Assembly: GCA_018241725.1 (NCBI GenBank)
Contig: JAFEDI010000053.1
Coordinates: forward strand, 1 to 33,074
Reading direction: 5' to 3'
DNA: 33,074 nucleotides
Source of the DNA: Pseudomonadota bacterium
Lineage (GTDB): Bacteria > Pseudomonadota > Gammaproteobacteria > Burkholderiales > Rhodocyclaceae
Both the position numbers and the translations under genes were made by a program. Position 1 is the first letter of the stretch, and each line of letters opens with the position of its first letter. Under the pieces are notes generated by a model. It had not been told where the DNA came from. It ran no database searches and saw nothing but the letters and a program-made list of their open reading frames with translations. Shown in pieces: positions 6,891-16,137 of this stretch.

Positions 6891-8596
6891 GGCAAGGATG
6901 CTGTGGTCAGGTCGATCACCCGGGCCAGTTCCGCGAGCGTGGTACTGCCTTCAAGGACCCGTCTTGCGCCGTCTTCGGCAAGGCTGACGAAGCCGTGTTC
7001 CCGAGCCATGGCGAGGATTTCCCGTGCGGAGGCGCGACGGGCGATCAGTTCGTCCAGGCCGGCATCCATGCGCAGCAATTCGATGATCGCCAGCCGTCCG
7101 TGGTAGCCCTGGAAGTTGCATTGGGCACAGCCGGTGGCACGGTATAGAAGGGGATGAGGCTGGCTCGGGGCGAGGCCGAGCAGAGGCAGTTCGTGTGCCT
7201 CGGCGGGATAAGCTTCGCGGCATGTGGGGCACAGGCGCCGCACGAGCCGCTGGGCGATGATGCCGATCAGGCTGCCGGCCAGAATGTCCGGCAGGATGCC
7301 GATGTCGAGCAGGCGCGGGATCGCGCCGACCGCCGAGTTGGTGTGCAGCGTCGAATAGACCTGGTGGCCGGTCATGGCCGCCTGCAGGGCCATGCGCGCG
7401 GTATCGGTGTCACGGATCTCGCCGACCAGGATCACGTCGGGGTCCTGGCGCAGCATGGAGCGCACGCCATTGGCGAAGTCCAGCCGGGCCGCGTCGGCAA
7501 CGGCGGTCTGGCGGATCATCGCCAGCGGGTACTCGACCGGATCCTCCAGCGTCATGATGTTGACGTGCTCGGTGTTGAGGTGATTGAGGATCGAATAAAG
7601 CGTGGTGGTCTTGCCGCTGCCGGTCGGCCCAGTGACGAGGATCAGCCCTTCGGGGCGGGAGATCATCAGCTTCAACTGCTCGAAGGCGGCTGGCGCCAAC
7701 CCCAACTCGCCCAGGCTGACGATGCCCTTTTGGCGGTCGAGGACACGTAGCACGATGTTCTCTCCATGGATGGTGGGTTGGCTGGCGACGCGGAAATCCA
7801 CCGGGCGTCCGCTGACCTGCAGGGAGATGCGTCCGTCCTGGGGCGCGCGGGTTTCGGCGATGTTGAGGCCGGCCATTACTTTCAGACGGACGGCCATGGC
7901 AGGCCAGTGGGATTTGTGCAGGGCGCGGATCTGCCTCAGCAGGCCGTCCAGGCGATAGCGGATGCGCAGGAAGCCGGCTTCGGGTTCGAAATGAATGTCC
8001 GACGCGCCACGCTTGACGGCATCGGTCAGCAGGGAATCGACGAGCCTCACCACCGGCTGGGCATACTCGCCGCGGCTGTTGCTCCGGTTGTGCCCGTCCC
8101 GGATGCCGGTTTCGATCTCGTGCAGGATGCCGTCGATGGACAGGGTGTGGCCGTAGAACTGGTCGATGGCCCGGGCGATTTCCGATTCGCCGGCGAGGCG
8201 CGTCTCGATGGTCGTGCCGGGGGGAAGGACGCCGAGCAGCGGGTCGTGGGTGGCCGCATCGTTGCTGTTGCCGGTGGCGATGAGCAGGTGGCGACGGGCT
8301 GAGTCATAGCTGAGGGGCATCAGCTTGAGGCGGCTGGCCAGTTCATGGGGAATCAGGGCCAGGGCTTCGCCGTCCGGGATCTGGGTGCTCAGGTCGACGC
8401 TGGTCTGTTCCAGCGCGTCGGCCAGAGCATCGCGCAGCACGGCCTCGGACAGGAAGCCGAGGCGCACGAGGTGCTGGCCGAGCAGGCCGCTGTCGCGGCG
8501 TTGTTCATGCAGCGCGATCTGGAGCTGGTCCTGGCTGATCAGGCCGAGTTGTATGAGCGTCGCCCCGATGGGCAGTGAAATGGTGTCCGGTTTCAT
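6887..8596 (-). CDS. gspE: Type II secretion / pilus assembly ATPase, GspE/PilB/MshE family
   Basis: Protein of 569 residues when started at 8596 (MKPDTISLPIGATLIQLGL), ten bases after the secretin stop; no strong ribosome site is visible. The N-terminal MshEN-type domain (about 8-150; such domains bind cyclic di-GMP in some relatives) has the LGLISQDQLQIAL and LVRLGFLSEAVLRDAL repeats. The ATPase core has Walker A GPTGSGKTTT with the lysine at residue 329, the Asp box TLEDPVEYPL, Walker B DPDVILVGEIRD and the His box YSTLHTNSA. A tetracysteine zinc site CPTC...CAQC follows. All catalytic motifs are intact. It powers pilin or pseudopilin assembly at the inner membrane together with the adjacent GspF. 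Confidence 0.95.
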   Translation of the reverse strand: MKPDTISLPIGATLIQLGLISQDQLQIALHEQRRDSGLLGQHLVRLGFLSEAVLRDALADALEQTSVDLSTQIPDGEALALIPHELASRLKLMPLSYDSARRHLLIATGNSNDAATHDPLLGVLPPGTTIETRLAGESEIARAIDQFYGHTLSIDGILHEIETGIRDGHNRSNSRGEYAQPVVRLVDSLLTDAVKRGASDIHFEPEAGFLRIRYRLDGLLRQIRALHKSHWPAMAVRLKVMAGLNIAETRAPQDGRISLQVSGRPVDFRVASQPTIHGENIVLRVLDRQKGIVSLGELGLAPAAFEQLKLMISRPEGLILVTGPTGSGKTTTLYSILNHLNTEHVNIMTLEDPVEYPLAMIRQTAVADAARLDFANGVRSMLRQDPDVILVGEIRDTDTARMALQAAMTGHQVYSTLHTNSAVGAIPRLLDIGILPDILAGSLIGIIAQRLVRRLCPTCREAYPAEAHELPLLGLAPSQPHPLLYRATGCAQCNFQGYHGRLAIIELLRMDAGLDELIARRASAREILAMAREHGFVSLAEDGARRVLEGSTTLAELARVIDLTTASLP

Positions 8597-8606
8597 GGCG
8601 TGCGGC

Positions 8607-10451
8607 TCATGGTTGCGTTGCTTGCTCTGCAGTCGCGGATGGAAAGTTGCGTTCGCCGGGGCGGGGTGATTCCCTGAGGAAGTTCTCGTCGGGGAGCAGG
8701 CGTCGCAGGTGTTCGGTGGTGGCAACGACGTCGGGGCCGCGCATGACGACCGGCCGCAGGAAGATCACCAGCTCTGTCTTCTGGATGCCGTTGTCCCGGT
8801 TGGTGAACAGCTCGCCCAGCAGGGGGAGGCTGCTGATCAGTGGCACCCGGCCGGTCTTGTAGTCGATGCGGTCTTCCATCAGGCCGCCGAGAATGGCGGT
8901 TTCGCCGTTGGCGACGCGCAGGACAGACTCGATCTCACGGGTCCTGATCTGCGGGACCAGGTTGGCGATGCCGGTCGGGATGTTGGGGTTCGGGTCGCGC
9001 CGGAAATCGGAAATGCTGGAAATCGTCGGGCGTACGTTGAGGATGACTTCGCCGCTTTCGCTGATCTGGGCGGTGACGGTCATCACGAGGCCGACGGATA
9101 CCGCCTGAGGCGTCGTGCTGACGGTGGTCAGTGCGCCAGCGTTGGTGGTCTGCGTGGTGTCGGCCTTGACGTTGAAGTAGACGTATTCCTCGACGACCTT
9201 CAGCGCCGCGGTCTGATTATTGAGAACCGACAGTTTGGGGCTCGACAGCACCTTGACGGTCCCGAAGCCTTCGAGCAGCTTCACCGTCGCATCGACGCCG
9301 CCTGCACTCGAGAATGTGGCGCTGAAGGGCGTCACCGTGTTGCCGGCACTGCTGCCCAGATTCGGCCCGGTGATTCCGAAGTGGGTGCCGCTGGCCAGGA
9401 TCCGGCTCCAGTCGATGCCTTGCCGGAAGGTGTCCGACAAGCTGACTTCCAGGATGGTGGCCTCGATGAGTACTTGCCGACGTGCGGCCGCCATCACCTG
9501 CTCGATGAATTCGCGGACCTTTTCATGCTGACGCCCCGTGGCCCGTACGCTGAGAATGCCGCTTTCCCGATGGGCGACCACCGAGGCGGCCTCGCGGAAG
9601 GTCGATTTGTGGACCACCGTCGTACTGCTGTTCTGCGTTGCCGCTGGACCCGGGGTGGTGTTGATGCGCACGTTGTTGCGCGAGGGCTGCGCAGGTGTGT
9701 TCCGTGTGCGGGAGGCGGACGGGGTGCTTGTAGGGACAGTTCCGGTGGTGGTGCTCGTTTCGGTGTTTTCGATCAGTGTATCGCTCGAGCCCGGTGGCAG
9801 GATCTTGTCGGTCTCGTGCAGCAGATCGCGGATATTTTTCTCGACGGATTCCCAGAACTGGTTGCGGGAGGTGTTCTCGATGCGCGTGGCGGAGACGTTG
9901 CCGCCACCGACGACCGCCGTGCCGGGTGTGGCGGTGCCGCCAGCGTGGGCGACGCCGCTGGTGCTGGTGGCGATCTGTGTGTTGGTGGAGACAGTGCCGG
10001 AAACCGTGCGGCTGAGATTGACGTAATCGAGGCGGTAGTGGTGCAGGTAGGGGGCGTCGGGCATTACGAGCAGGGTCTGGTCATCGAGTTCGAAACGCAT
10101 GTCCACCTGCTTGGCGATGCGGGCGAGCAACTGCGGCAACGTCTGGTTGATGGCGTTGAGAGTGATCGTGCCGCTCAGTCCCGGGTGGATATCGATGTTG
10201 ATGCGGGCATCCCGCGCCAGGGCGAACAGCAGATCCTGGACGCGTACGTTGGTGACGACGACCGAATAGGTTTCCTGTCGTTGGGGCCGCGGTGGCGATA
10301 CGGCCGCTATGGGCGGTGTCGCAGTTGCGTCGCGGCGCTGACCCAGGCTGGCGGCGCCGATGTGCGTGCCGGCTCGTTGTTCGGGTGGAACGGAGGCGCA
10401 GGCGGCGAGGAGTAGGGCGGACGCCAGGAACGGGCTGGAACGACGCAGCAT
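8607..10451 (-). CDS. Lipoprotein secretin, MshL/PilQ/GspD family
   Basis: Protein of 614 residues forming an outer membrane channel. The N-terminus has a lipoprotein signal with lipobox LLAAC (cysteine about residue 18). A secretin/TonB N-terminal (STN) domain lies at about 60-135 (VRVQDLLFALARDARINI). Residues about 145-290 are a Ser/Thr/Asn-rich low-complexity linker. The secretin core at about 300-580 has VLIEATILEVSLSDTFRQG, VLSSPKLSVLNNQTAALKV, and the closing signature VPLISSLPLLGELF. An MSHA-type (MshL-like) secretin fits best because of the lipobox and the single N-terminal domain. As first gene of the operon it probably has the promoter just upstream; its ribosome site is weak. Confidence 0.92.
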   Translation of the reverse strand: MLRRSSPFLASALLLAACASVPPEQRAGTHIGAASLGQRRDATATPPIAAVSPPRPQRQETYSVVVTNVRVQDLLFALARDARINIDIHPGLSGTITLNAINQTLPQLLARIAKQVDMRFELDDQTLLVMPDAPYLHHYRLDYVNLSRTVSGTVSTNTQIATSTSGVAHAGGTATPGTAVVGGGNVSATRIENTSRNQFWESVEKNIRDLLHETDKILPPGSSDTLIENTETSTTTGTVPTSTPSASRTRNTPAQPSRNNVRINTTPGPAATQNSSTTVVHKSTFREAASVVAHRESGILSVRATGRQHEKVREFIEQVMAAARRQVLIEATILEVSLSDTFRQGIDWSRILASGTHFGITGPNLGSSAGNTVTPFSATFSSAGGVDATVKLLEGFGTVKVLSSPKLSVLNNQTAALKVVEEYVYFNVKADTTQTTNAGALTTVSTTPQAVSVGLVMTVTAQISESGEVILNVRPTISSISDFRRDPNPNIPTGIANLVPQIRTREIESVLRVANGETAILGGLMEDRIDYKTGRVPLISSLPLLGELFTNRDNGIQKTELVIFLRPVVMRGPDVVATTEHLRRLLPDENFLRESPRPGERNFPSATAEQATQP

Positions 10452-10489
10452 GGTTGCAGGGCTGAAAATTTATGTCGTCCGAGTTTATG

Positions 10490-10504
10490 ACAAAAGTATT
10501 TTGT
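10490..10504. promoter_or_regulatory. 15-bp palindrome, candidate operator for the secretin operon
   Basis: ACAAAA-GTA-TTTTGT is a perfect six-base inverted repeat with a three-base centre. It lies 39 bases upstream of the secretin start codon and between the candidate -35 and -10 of that operon, which is the position of a repressor site. The cognate protein is unknown. Confidence 0.45.
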
Positions 10505-10561
10505 TGCAAATGGGTGACGCGGGCTTGCAGGATTCGCTTCGGGATAAAGGAGCACTACGGG

Positions 10562-10588
10562 CTCCGGCCGTGCCAGCTCTGGCCGGAG
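10562..10588. repeat. 8-bp inverted repeat upstream of acs
   Basis: CTCCGGCC (10562-10569) and GGCCGGAG (10581-10588) are exact reverse complements with an 11-base spacer. No T run follows. It may be an operator or RNA hairpin in the region shared by the secretin operon and acs. Confidence 0.55.
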
Positions 10589-10617
10589 TGGGTGTAAGTC
10601 ATGTGTAAGATTGATAA

Positions 10618-10670
10618 CTTCTAATGGCGCCCGGAAGCAGGATCGGCCCGCCAGAAAAAGCCATTAGAAG
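10618..10670. repeat. 11-bp perfect inverted repeat upstream of acs
   Basis: CTTCTAATGGC (10618-10628) and GCCATTAGAAG (10660-10670) are perfect reverse complements separated by 31 bases. The second arm ends 91 bases before the acs start codon. Arms of this length spaced about four helical turns apart (centre to centre 42 bases) could be paired activator sites or the stem of a leader RNA. Confidence 0.75.
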
Positions 10671-10761
10671 CAGGCGCGCCCCGAAGGTCCTGTTCCCCAC
10701 CCAGCCAAGGTTTTATCGCAAGCTAAGTTGCACACTCAATAACACGAGGAGAGGTGAAAAA

Positions 10762-12720
10762 ATGACGAGCGAAACCACCCAGAAGTTCTACTATCCGTCC
10801 GAAGAGGTGGTCAAGAACGCTGCCGTGTCGGGCATGGAAGCGTACAAGGCGCTGTGCGCCGAGGCCGAGCAGGACTACGAGGGCTTCTGGGGCAAGCGCG
10901 CCAAGGAGCTGATCGAATGGCAGACTCCGTTCACCCAGGTTCTCGACGAGAGCCAGGCTCCGTTCTTCAAGTGGTTTGCCGACGGCAAGCTGAACGTCTC
11001 CTACAATTGTCTCGACCGTCAGGTCAAGAACGGTCTCGGCGACAAGGTCGCGCTGATTTTCGAAGGCGACAAGGGCGACATCACCAAGGTCACCTACTCC
11101 GACCTGCTGGGCCGCGTCAGCAAGTTCGCTAACGCGCTGAAGAGCCAGGGCGTCAAGAAGGGCGACCGCGTCGTCATCTACCTGCCGATGTCCATCGAGG
11201 GCGTCGTCGCGATGCAGGCTTGTGCCCGTATCGGCGCCACCCACTCCATCGTCTTCGGCGGCTTCTCCGCCCAGTCCCTGGCCGACCGCATCAACGATGC
11301 CGGTGCCGTGCTGCTGATCACCTCCGACGGCCAGAACCGTGGTGGCAAGGCCCTCCCGCTCAAGTCCATCGCCGATGAAGCGCTGGCCAGCGGCTGCCCG
11401 ACCATCAAGAGCGTTCTCGTCGTGAAGCGTACCGGTGGCGAAACCGCCATGGTCGCCGGCCGCGACATCTGGGCCGACGACCTGCTCGCCCAGCAGTCCG
11501 ACGTCTGCGAACCGGAATGGGTCGAAGCCGAGCACCCACTCTTCCTGCTCTACACCTCCGGTTCCACCGGCAAGCCGAAGGGCGTCCAGCATTCCACCGG
11601 CGGCTACCTGCTGCACGCCATCCTGACCATGAAGTACACCTTCGACATCAAGCCTGACGATGTCTTCTGGTGTACGGCGGATATCGGCTGGGTCACCGGT
11701 CACACCTACATCACTTACGGCCCGCTGGCCTGCGGCGCGACCGAAGTTGTCTTCGAAGGCGTGCCGACCTATCCGGACGCCGGCCGCTTCTGGAAGATGA
11801 TCCAGGACCACAAGGTCAACGTCTTCTACACCGCGCCGACCGCCATCCGCTCCCTGATCAAGGCCGCGGACAATACCCCGGCCGTGCATCCCAAGAACTA
11901 CGATCTGTCCAGCCTGCGTATCCTGGGTTCCGTCGGCGAGCCGATCAACCCCGCCGCCTGGGAGTGGTACTACGAAAACGTCGGCGGCAGCCGCTGCCCG
12001 ATCGTCGATACCTTCTGGCAGACCGAGACCGGTGGTCACATGATCACCCCGCTGCCCGGCGCCACCCCGTTGATCCCCGGTTCCTGCACGCTGCCTTTCC
12101 CGGGCATCCAGGCTGCGGTGGTCGATGAGACTGGTACCGAAGTGCCTTGGGGCCAGGGCGGCATCCTGGTCGTCAAGCGTCCGTGGCCGTCCATGATCCG
12201 CACCATCTGGGGCGATCCGGACCGTTTCGTGAAGTCCTACTACCCGGCTGACTTCCAGGGCAAGCTGTACTTGGCGGGCGACGGCGCGATCCGCGACAAG
12301 GACACCGGTTACTTCACCATCACCGGCCGTATCGACGACGTGCTGAACGTCTCCGGTCACCGCATGGGCACGATGGAAATCGAATCCGCCCTGGTGGCCC
12401 ACGAGAAGGTGGCGGAAGCCGCCGTGGTTGGCCGTCCGGACGATCTGACCGGCGAAGCCATCGTGGCCTTCGTGGTGCTCAAGGGTGCTCGCCCGACCGG
12501 CGACGAAGCCGCCAAGGTAGTCAAGGAACTGCAGAACTGGGTTGGCCAGGAAATCGGCCCGATCGCCAAGCCGAAGGACATCCGCTTCGGTGAGAACCTG
12601 CCGAAGACCCGCTCCGGCAAGATCATGCGCCGTCTGCTCCGTCAGCTGGCCAAGGGCGAGGAGATCACCCAGGACACCTCGACGCTGGAAAACCCGGCGA
12701 TCCTTGAGCAACTCAAGTAA
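10762..12720 (+). CDS. acs: Acetyl-CoA synthetase (AMP-forming)
   Basis: Enzyme of 652 residues, the normal Acs length, converting acetate, ATP and CoA to acetyl-CoA, AMP and pyrophosphate in the cytoplasm. The start at 10762 is set by GAGGAGAGG just upstream and by the alignment-typical N-terminus ([15 protein letters not shown]); upstream in-frame codons are leader. Visible motifs are the adenylation P-loop [20 protein letters not shown], the WWQTETG-like segment [10 protein letters not shown], the acetate/CoA site region [29 protein letters not shown], and [11 protein letters not shown], whose lysine (residue 620) is the conserved catalytic lysine that is acetylated in relatives. The downstream symporter-kinase and symporter genes match the known CrbS/MxtR-controlled acetate switch. 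Transcription likely ends at the hairpin near 12900, so acs is its own unit. Codon bias suggests high expression. Confidence 0.98.
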   Translation: MTSETTQKFYYPSEEVVKNAAVSGMEAYKALCAEAEQDYEGFWGKRAKELIEWQTPFTQVLDESQAPFFKWFADGKLNVSYNCLDRQVKNGLGDKVALIFEGDKGDITKVTYSDLLGRVSKFANALKSQGVKKGDRVVIYLPMSIEGVVAMQACARIGATHSIVFGGFSAQSLADRINDAGAVLLITSDGQNRGGKALPLKSIADEALASGCPTIKSVLVVKRTGGETAMVAGRDIWADDLLAQQSDVCEPEWVEAEHPLFLLYTSGSTGKPKGVQHSTGGYLLHAILTMKYTFDIKPDDVFWCTADIGWVTGHTYITYGPLACGATEVVFEGVPTYPDAGRFWKMIQDHKVNVFYTAPTAIRSLIKAADNTPAVHPKNYDLSSLRILGSVGEPINPAAWEWYYENVGGSRCPIVDTFWQTETGGHMITPLPGATPLIPGSCTLPFPGIQAAVVDETGTEVPWGQGGILVVKRPWPSMIRTIWGDPDRFVKSYYPADFQGKLYLAGDGAIRDKDTGYFTITGRIDDVLNVSGHRMGTMEIESALVAHEKVAEAAVVGRPDDLTGEAIVAFVVLKGARPTGDEAAKVVKELQNWVGQEIGPIAKPKDIRFGENLPKTRSGKIMRRLLRQLAKGEEITQDTSTLENPAILEQLK

Positions 12721-12889
12721 TTTCAGGCCCGGCAATTTGTCGGGCGCGACATCCCCGGCCGCGATGCCGGGCAGTCCGCAACAGGTGGCCCATGGGCTGC
12801 CGCAAAACTAAATACATGGAGACCGCGGACTGGTCGAAGAAAAAACAGGGGAGGAACCCGGTGCTGTTCGACCGGGGGTTGAGGGGGAG

Positions 12890-12918
12890 AAAAAGGCGCG
12901 TTCATCGCGCCTTTTTTT
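12890..12918 (+). terminator. Intrinsic terminator after acs
   Basis: GGCGCG (12895-12900), loop TTCAT and CGCGCC (12906-12911) form a perfect stem followed by seven T's (12912-12918). A's on the left side extend the pairing with the T run. It lies 170 bases after the acs stop and separates acs from the sensor cluster. Confidence 0.9.
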
Positions 12919-12999
12919 CGTCCATCGGTTCCATGTGCGCGGGACTGTGCCGGTCGTCGCCAGCGCTATCGCGACGTGCCGTGATGCGGCCCGAAAGGC

Positions 13000-13028
13000 T
13001 CGCCAAGTCTGGTATTTCGGTTTATAAA
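13000..13028 (+). promoter_or_regulatory. Candidate sigma-70 promoter for the sensor-symporter cluster
   Basis: TATAAA (13023-13028) would be the -10 box, with TCGCCA (13000-13005, four of six matches) as -35 at a 17-base spacing. It is downstream of the acs terminator and 38 bases before the next start codon. The match is modest. Confidence 0.35.
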
Positions 13029-13065
13029 AAGACCGCAAGCACAACCGCAGCATCGGGGAGGGGAG

Positions 13066-13257
13066 ATGATCAAGGCGACGTTGACCGCGCAGCGCCTGGT
13101 GGCGTTATTCCTTTTCGGCTGTATGGCGATCAATTACCCGATACTGGCCATTTTTGATATGCAAGCCAGTCTGGTGGGCATCCCCATCCTCTACTTTTAC
13201 GTGTTCGGGGTCTGGGCCGCGCTCATTGCGCTGATGGCCTGGATCATTGAACGGTAG
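13066..13257 (+). CDS. Small two-helix membrane protein, function unknown
   Basis: Protein of 63 residues with a good ribosome site (GGGGAGGGGAG) right before the start. Two hydrophobic segments are seen (about residues 10-30 and 36-60), so it should be an inner membrane hairpin. It ends 52 bases before the symporter-kinase gene. Its size and place suggest an accessory subunit of that transporter-like sensor, much as the DUF4212 protein accompanies the symporter further down, but it shows no DUF4212 similarity that I can see. I do not recognise a family. Confidence 0.75.
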   Translation: MIKATLTAQRLVALFLFGCMAINYPILAIFDMQASLVGIPILYFYVFGVWAALIALMAWIIER

Positions 13258-13309
13258 CCGGACAAACATCGATGTACGCGCCAGGCTTGTTTGTCGCGGG
13301 GGGGACGCC

Positions 13310-16063
13310 ATGACTGGCACCATGATCGTTGTCGTGTCCTTCCTGTACCTGCTGCTGCTGTTCGCGGTGGCCTACGCGGGGGACACGCGTGCCGATGCCG
13401 GGCGTTCGATCATTGCCAATCCGTCCATTTACGCCCTGTCCCTGGCGGTGTATTGCACGACCTGGACCTACTACGGCAGCGTAGGGCGAGCCGCCTCGTC
13501 GGGGCTCGGCTTCGTGCCGATCTTCCTGGGGCCAACCCTGGTCGTCGGACTGTGGTGGTTCGTGATGCTGAAGATGGTGCGGATCAGCAAGACATTGCGG
13601 ATCACGTCCATCGCCGACTTCATCGCGTCCCGCTACGGCAAGAGCCAACTGCTCGGTGGCCTGGTGACGGTCATCGCGGTGCTTGGCGTGATCCCCTACA
13701 TCGCGCTGCAGTTGAAGGCGGTGTCGACCAGCTTTGCGATCCTCATGCAGTATCCGGCGATCGTCATGCCGGCGAAGACGGCAAACTTGCCGTGGCTGAC
13801 GGACACGACGCTGTACATCGCGCTGATCATGGCCGCCTTCACGATCCTCTTCGGCACCCGCCACCTGGACGCCACGGAGCGCCACGAAGGCATGGTGGCT
13901 GCGGTGGCCTTCGAATCCCTGGTCAAGCTGCTGATCTTCCTGGCCGTCGGCGTTTACGTCACCTTCGGGATCTTCGACGGTTTCGGGGATCTGTTCTCCC
14001 GTGCGGCCGCCTATCCCGAACTGGCACGCCTGATGACCATGGGGGCGAACGGCAACAGTTATGGTAACTGGTTCGCAATGACCTTGCTGTCCATGCTGTC
14101 CGTAATGTTCCTGCCGCGCCAGTTCCAGGTGGCCGTGGTCGAGAACGTCAATGAGAACCACCTGCGCCGGGCGATCTGGCAATTTCCGCTCTACCTGCTG
14201 CTGATCAACATCTTTGTGCTGCCCATCGCGTTGGGCGGGCTGATGCATTTCGCAGGACAGGACGTGGATGCCGACACCTTCGTGCTGACCTTGCCGATGT
14301 CCTTCGGGGATGGCTGGCTGGCGGTGCTGGTCTTCATCGGCGGCCTGTCGGCGGCGACCGGTATGGTGATCGTCGAGACCATCGCGTTGTCGACGATGGT
14401 TTGCAATGACCTGGTGATGCCTCTCCTGCTGCGCTATCGCTGGTTGCCGCTGCAGGGGGAGGGGGATTTGTCCGGCTTCTTGCTGGGAGTCCGACGCTTG
14501 GCGATCGTGTTGATCCTGCTGTTGGGTTATCTGTATTTCCGCTTCGCTGGTGAGGCTCATGCGCTGGTGAGCATCGGCCTGATCAGTTTTGCCGCAGTGG
14601 CCCAATTCGCGCCGGCCATGCTCGGCGGCATGTACTGGCGGGATGCGACCAGGGGCGGGGCGCTGGCGGGCTTGTCCTGTGGTTTTGCGGTGTGGCTGTA
14701 CACGCTGTTGCTGCCTTCGTTTGCCAAGTCGGGTTGGTTACCGGCTGATTTTCCGCACTCCGGGCTGTGGGGCGTGGAAATTCTGCGTCCGCAGGAACTG
14801 TTTGGGCTACAAGGGATCGATCCGATCGCCCACAGCCTGTTCTGGAGTCTCTTCGCCAATATCGGCGCCTATGTCTGGATTTCTCTGCAGCGGCGCCCGA
14901 ATGCGGTGGAGGCGGGGCAGGCCACACTGTTCGTGGACGTCTTCAAGCAGTCCAGGCCCGATGGGGAGGCGTTCTGGCGAGGTCGTGCGCAAGTTGATGA
15001 CCTGCTGCCGCTGATCGGGCGTTTCATCGGACGGGAGCGGGCCTACAAGGTTTTTGCGGACTACGCGGAGAGCCGCGGAGTTGCCGGAGTGGAGGCCCTG
15101 CAGGCGGACGCGGGATTGGTGCACTTTGCCGAAACCACGCTGGCAGGGGCCATTGGCAGCGCATCGGCACGGGTCATGGTGGCTTCGGTCGTTCAGGAAG
15201 AACCGCTGGGGCTCGACGAGGTGATGGATATTCTCGACGAAGCATCCCAGATCCTGGCTTATTCCCGTCGGCTGGAGCAGAAGTCGCAGGAGCTCGAGGC
15301 CGCCACGCGTGAGCTGCGCGCGGCCAACGAACGTCTCAAGGAAGTGGACCGCCTGAAGGACGATTTCATGTCGTCGGTAACCCATGAGCTGCGTACGCCG
15401 CTGACCTCGATCCGGGCCTTTTCAGAGATGCTGCTGGAAGATCCCGACATCGACGTGGCCGACCGGACCCGTTTCCTGGGCATCATCGTCAGCGAGACCG
15501 AACGCCTGACGCGTCTGGTGAACCAGGTTCTCGACATGGCAAAGCTGGAGTCCGGTCACGCAGAATGGCACAACGGAGAGGTCAATCTGGTCGACGTGGT
15601 TGAGCAGGCTGTCGCTGCCACCAGTCAGCTGTTCAAGGACAAGAAGGTCGAACTCGACGTGCAACTGCCCGTCCAGGTGCCGCTCCTGCTGGCGGATAGG
15701 GATCGTCTCGTGCAGGTCGTGCTCAACTTGCTCTCCAATGCGGTGAAGTTCGTATTACAGGGGAAGGGACGGGTAACCGTCGTGTTGTGCGAGACGGAAG
15801 AAGGCCTGCGTGTCGATGTGCGCGACAATGGACCGGGGCTGAGTCTCGAAGAGCAGGCCATCGTTTTCGAGAAATTCCGTCAGGGAGGAGACGCGATGAC
15901 GGACAAGCCCCAAGGAACCGGCCTTGGGCTGCCGATCAGCCGACAGATCGTCGAGCACTACGGCGGCCGGTTATGGGTTGAGAGTTCGCTGGGGGCGGGC
16001 GCATGTTTCTCGTTTCTGTTGCCTTGCGGCAAATCAACAGAAACGAAAGATGAGGCACGATAA
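13310..16063 (+). CDS. Sodium/solute symporter-histidine kinase fusion, CrbS/MxtR type
   Basis: Sensor kinase of 917 residues. The start at 13310 has a G-rich ribosome site (GGGGGGAC) and avoids overlapping the preceding gene. Residues about 1-530 are a sodium:solute symporter domain with about 13 helices. Residues about 545-660 (VFKQSRPDGEAFWRGRA onwards) fit a STAC-type helical linker, then a coiled coil (ASQILAYSRRLEQKSQELEA). The kinase has the phosphoacceptor His at residue 692 (SVTHELRTPL), N-box LNLLSNAVKF, G1 DNGPGL, F-box FEKFRQ and G2 GTGLGL, all intact; no PAS domain is evident. CrbS of Vibrio and MxtR of Pseudomonas share this plan and control acs; CbrA is the more distant relative. 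Position next to acs and an acetate-type symporter supports a role in sensing acetate or a related acid. The partner is probably the receiver encoded next. Confidence 0.93.
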   Translation: MTGTMIVVVSFLYLLLLFAVAYAGDTRADAGRSIIANPSIYALSLAVYCTTWTYYGSVGRAASSGLGFVPIFLGPTLVVGLWWFVMLKMVRISKTLRITSIADFIASRYGKSQLLGGLVTVIAVLGVIPYIALQLKAVSTSFAILMQYPAIVMPAKTANLPWLTDTTLYIALIMAAFTILFGTRHLDATERHEGMVAAVAFESLVKLLIFLAVGVYVTFGIFDGFGDLFSRAAAYPELARLMTMGANGNSYGNWFAMTLLSMLSVMFLPRQFQVAVVENVNENHLRRAIWQFPLYLLLINIFVLPIALGGLMHFAGQDVDADTFVLTLPMSFGDGWLAVLVFIGGLSAATGMVIVETIALSTMVCNDLVMPLLLRYRWLPLQGEGDLSGFLLGVRRLAIVLILLLGYLYFRFAGEAHALVSIGLISFAAVAQFAPAMLGGMYWRDATRGGALAGLSCGFAVWLYTLLLPSFAKSGWLPADFPHSGLWGVEILRPQELFGLQGIDPIAHSLFWSLFANIGAYVWISLQRRPNAVEAGQATLFVDVFKQSRPDGEAFWRGRAQVDDLLPLIGRFIGRERAYKVFADYAESRGVAGVEALQADAGLVHFAETTLAGAIGSASARVMVASVVQEEPLGLDEVMDILDEASQILAYSRRLEQKSQELEAATRELRAANERLKEVDRLKDDFMSSVTHELRTPLTSIRAFSEMLLEDPDIDVADRTRFLGIIVSETERLTRLVNQVLDMAKLESGHAEWHNGEVNLVDVVEQAVAATSQLFKDKKVELDVQLPVQVPLLLADRDRLVQVVLNLLSNAVKFVLQGKGRVTVVLCETEEGLRVDVRDNGPGLSLEEQAIVFEKFRQGGDAMTDKPQGTGLGLPISRQIVEHYGGRLWVESSLGAGACFSFLLPCGKSTETKDEAR

Positions 16064-16137
16064 ACTACAAAGTCTCGCATCCGGCCGGAGCCGCGCGTCT
16101 GCGCTTCCAGCCTGGATGACGAAGAGGGAGGGGATAG

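Larger units (their letters stand above)
10452..10761. other. 310-base divergent regulatory region between secretin operon and acs
   Basis: No gene is seen. On the minus strand, TTGCAA (10503-10508) and TAAACT (10481-10486) with a 16-base gap could be a weak sigma-70 promoter for the secretin operon. The acs side has no promoter I can call with confidence, but it has three inverted repeats, listed separately, and a long leader. The acs ribosome site GAGGAGAGG lies just before the start codon. Confidence 0.6.

Noticed and set aside
10723-12735. 670-codon frame opposite acs
   Set aside because: No recognisable domain, no ribosome site; stop-free because of the strong codon bias of acs.
12754-12771. 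CCCGGC/GCCGGG hairpin just after acs as terminator
   Set aside because: No T run follows; the hairpin at 12890-12918 is a much better terminator.
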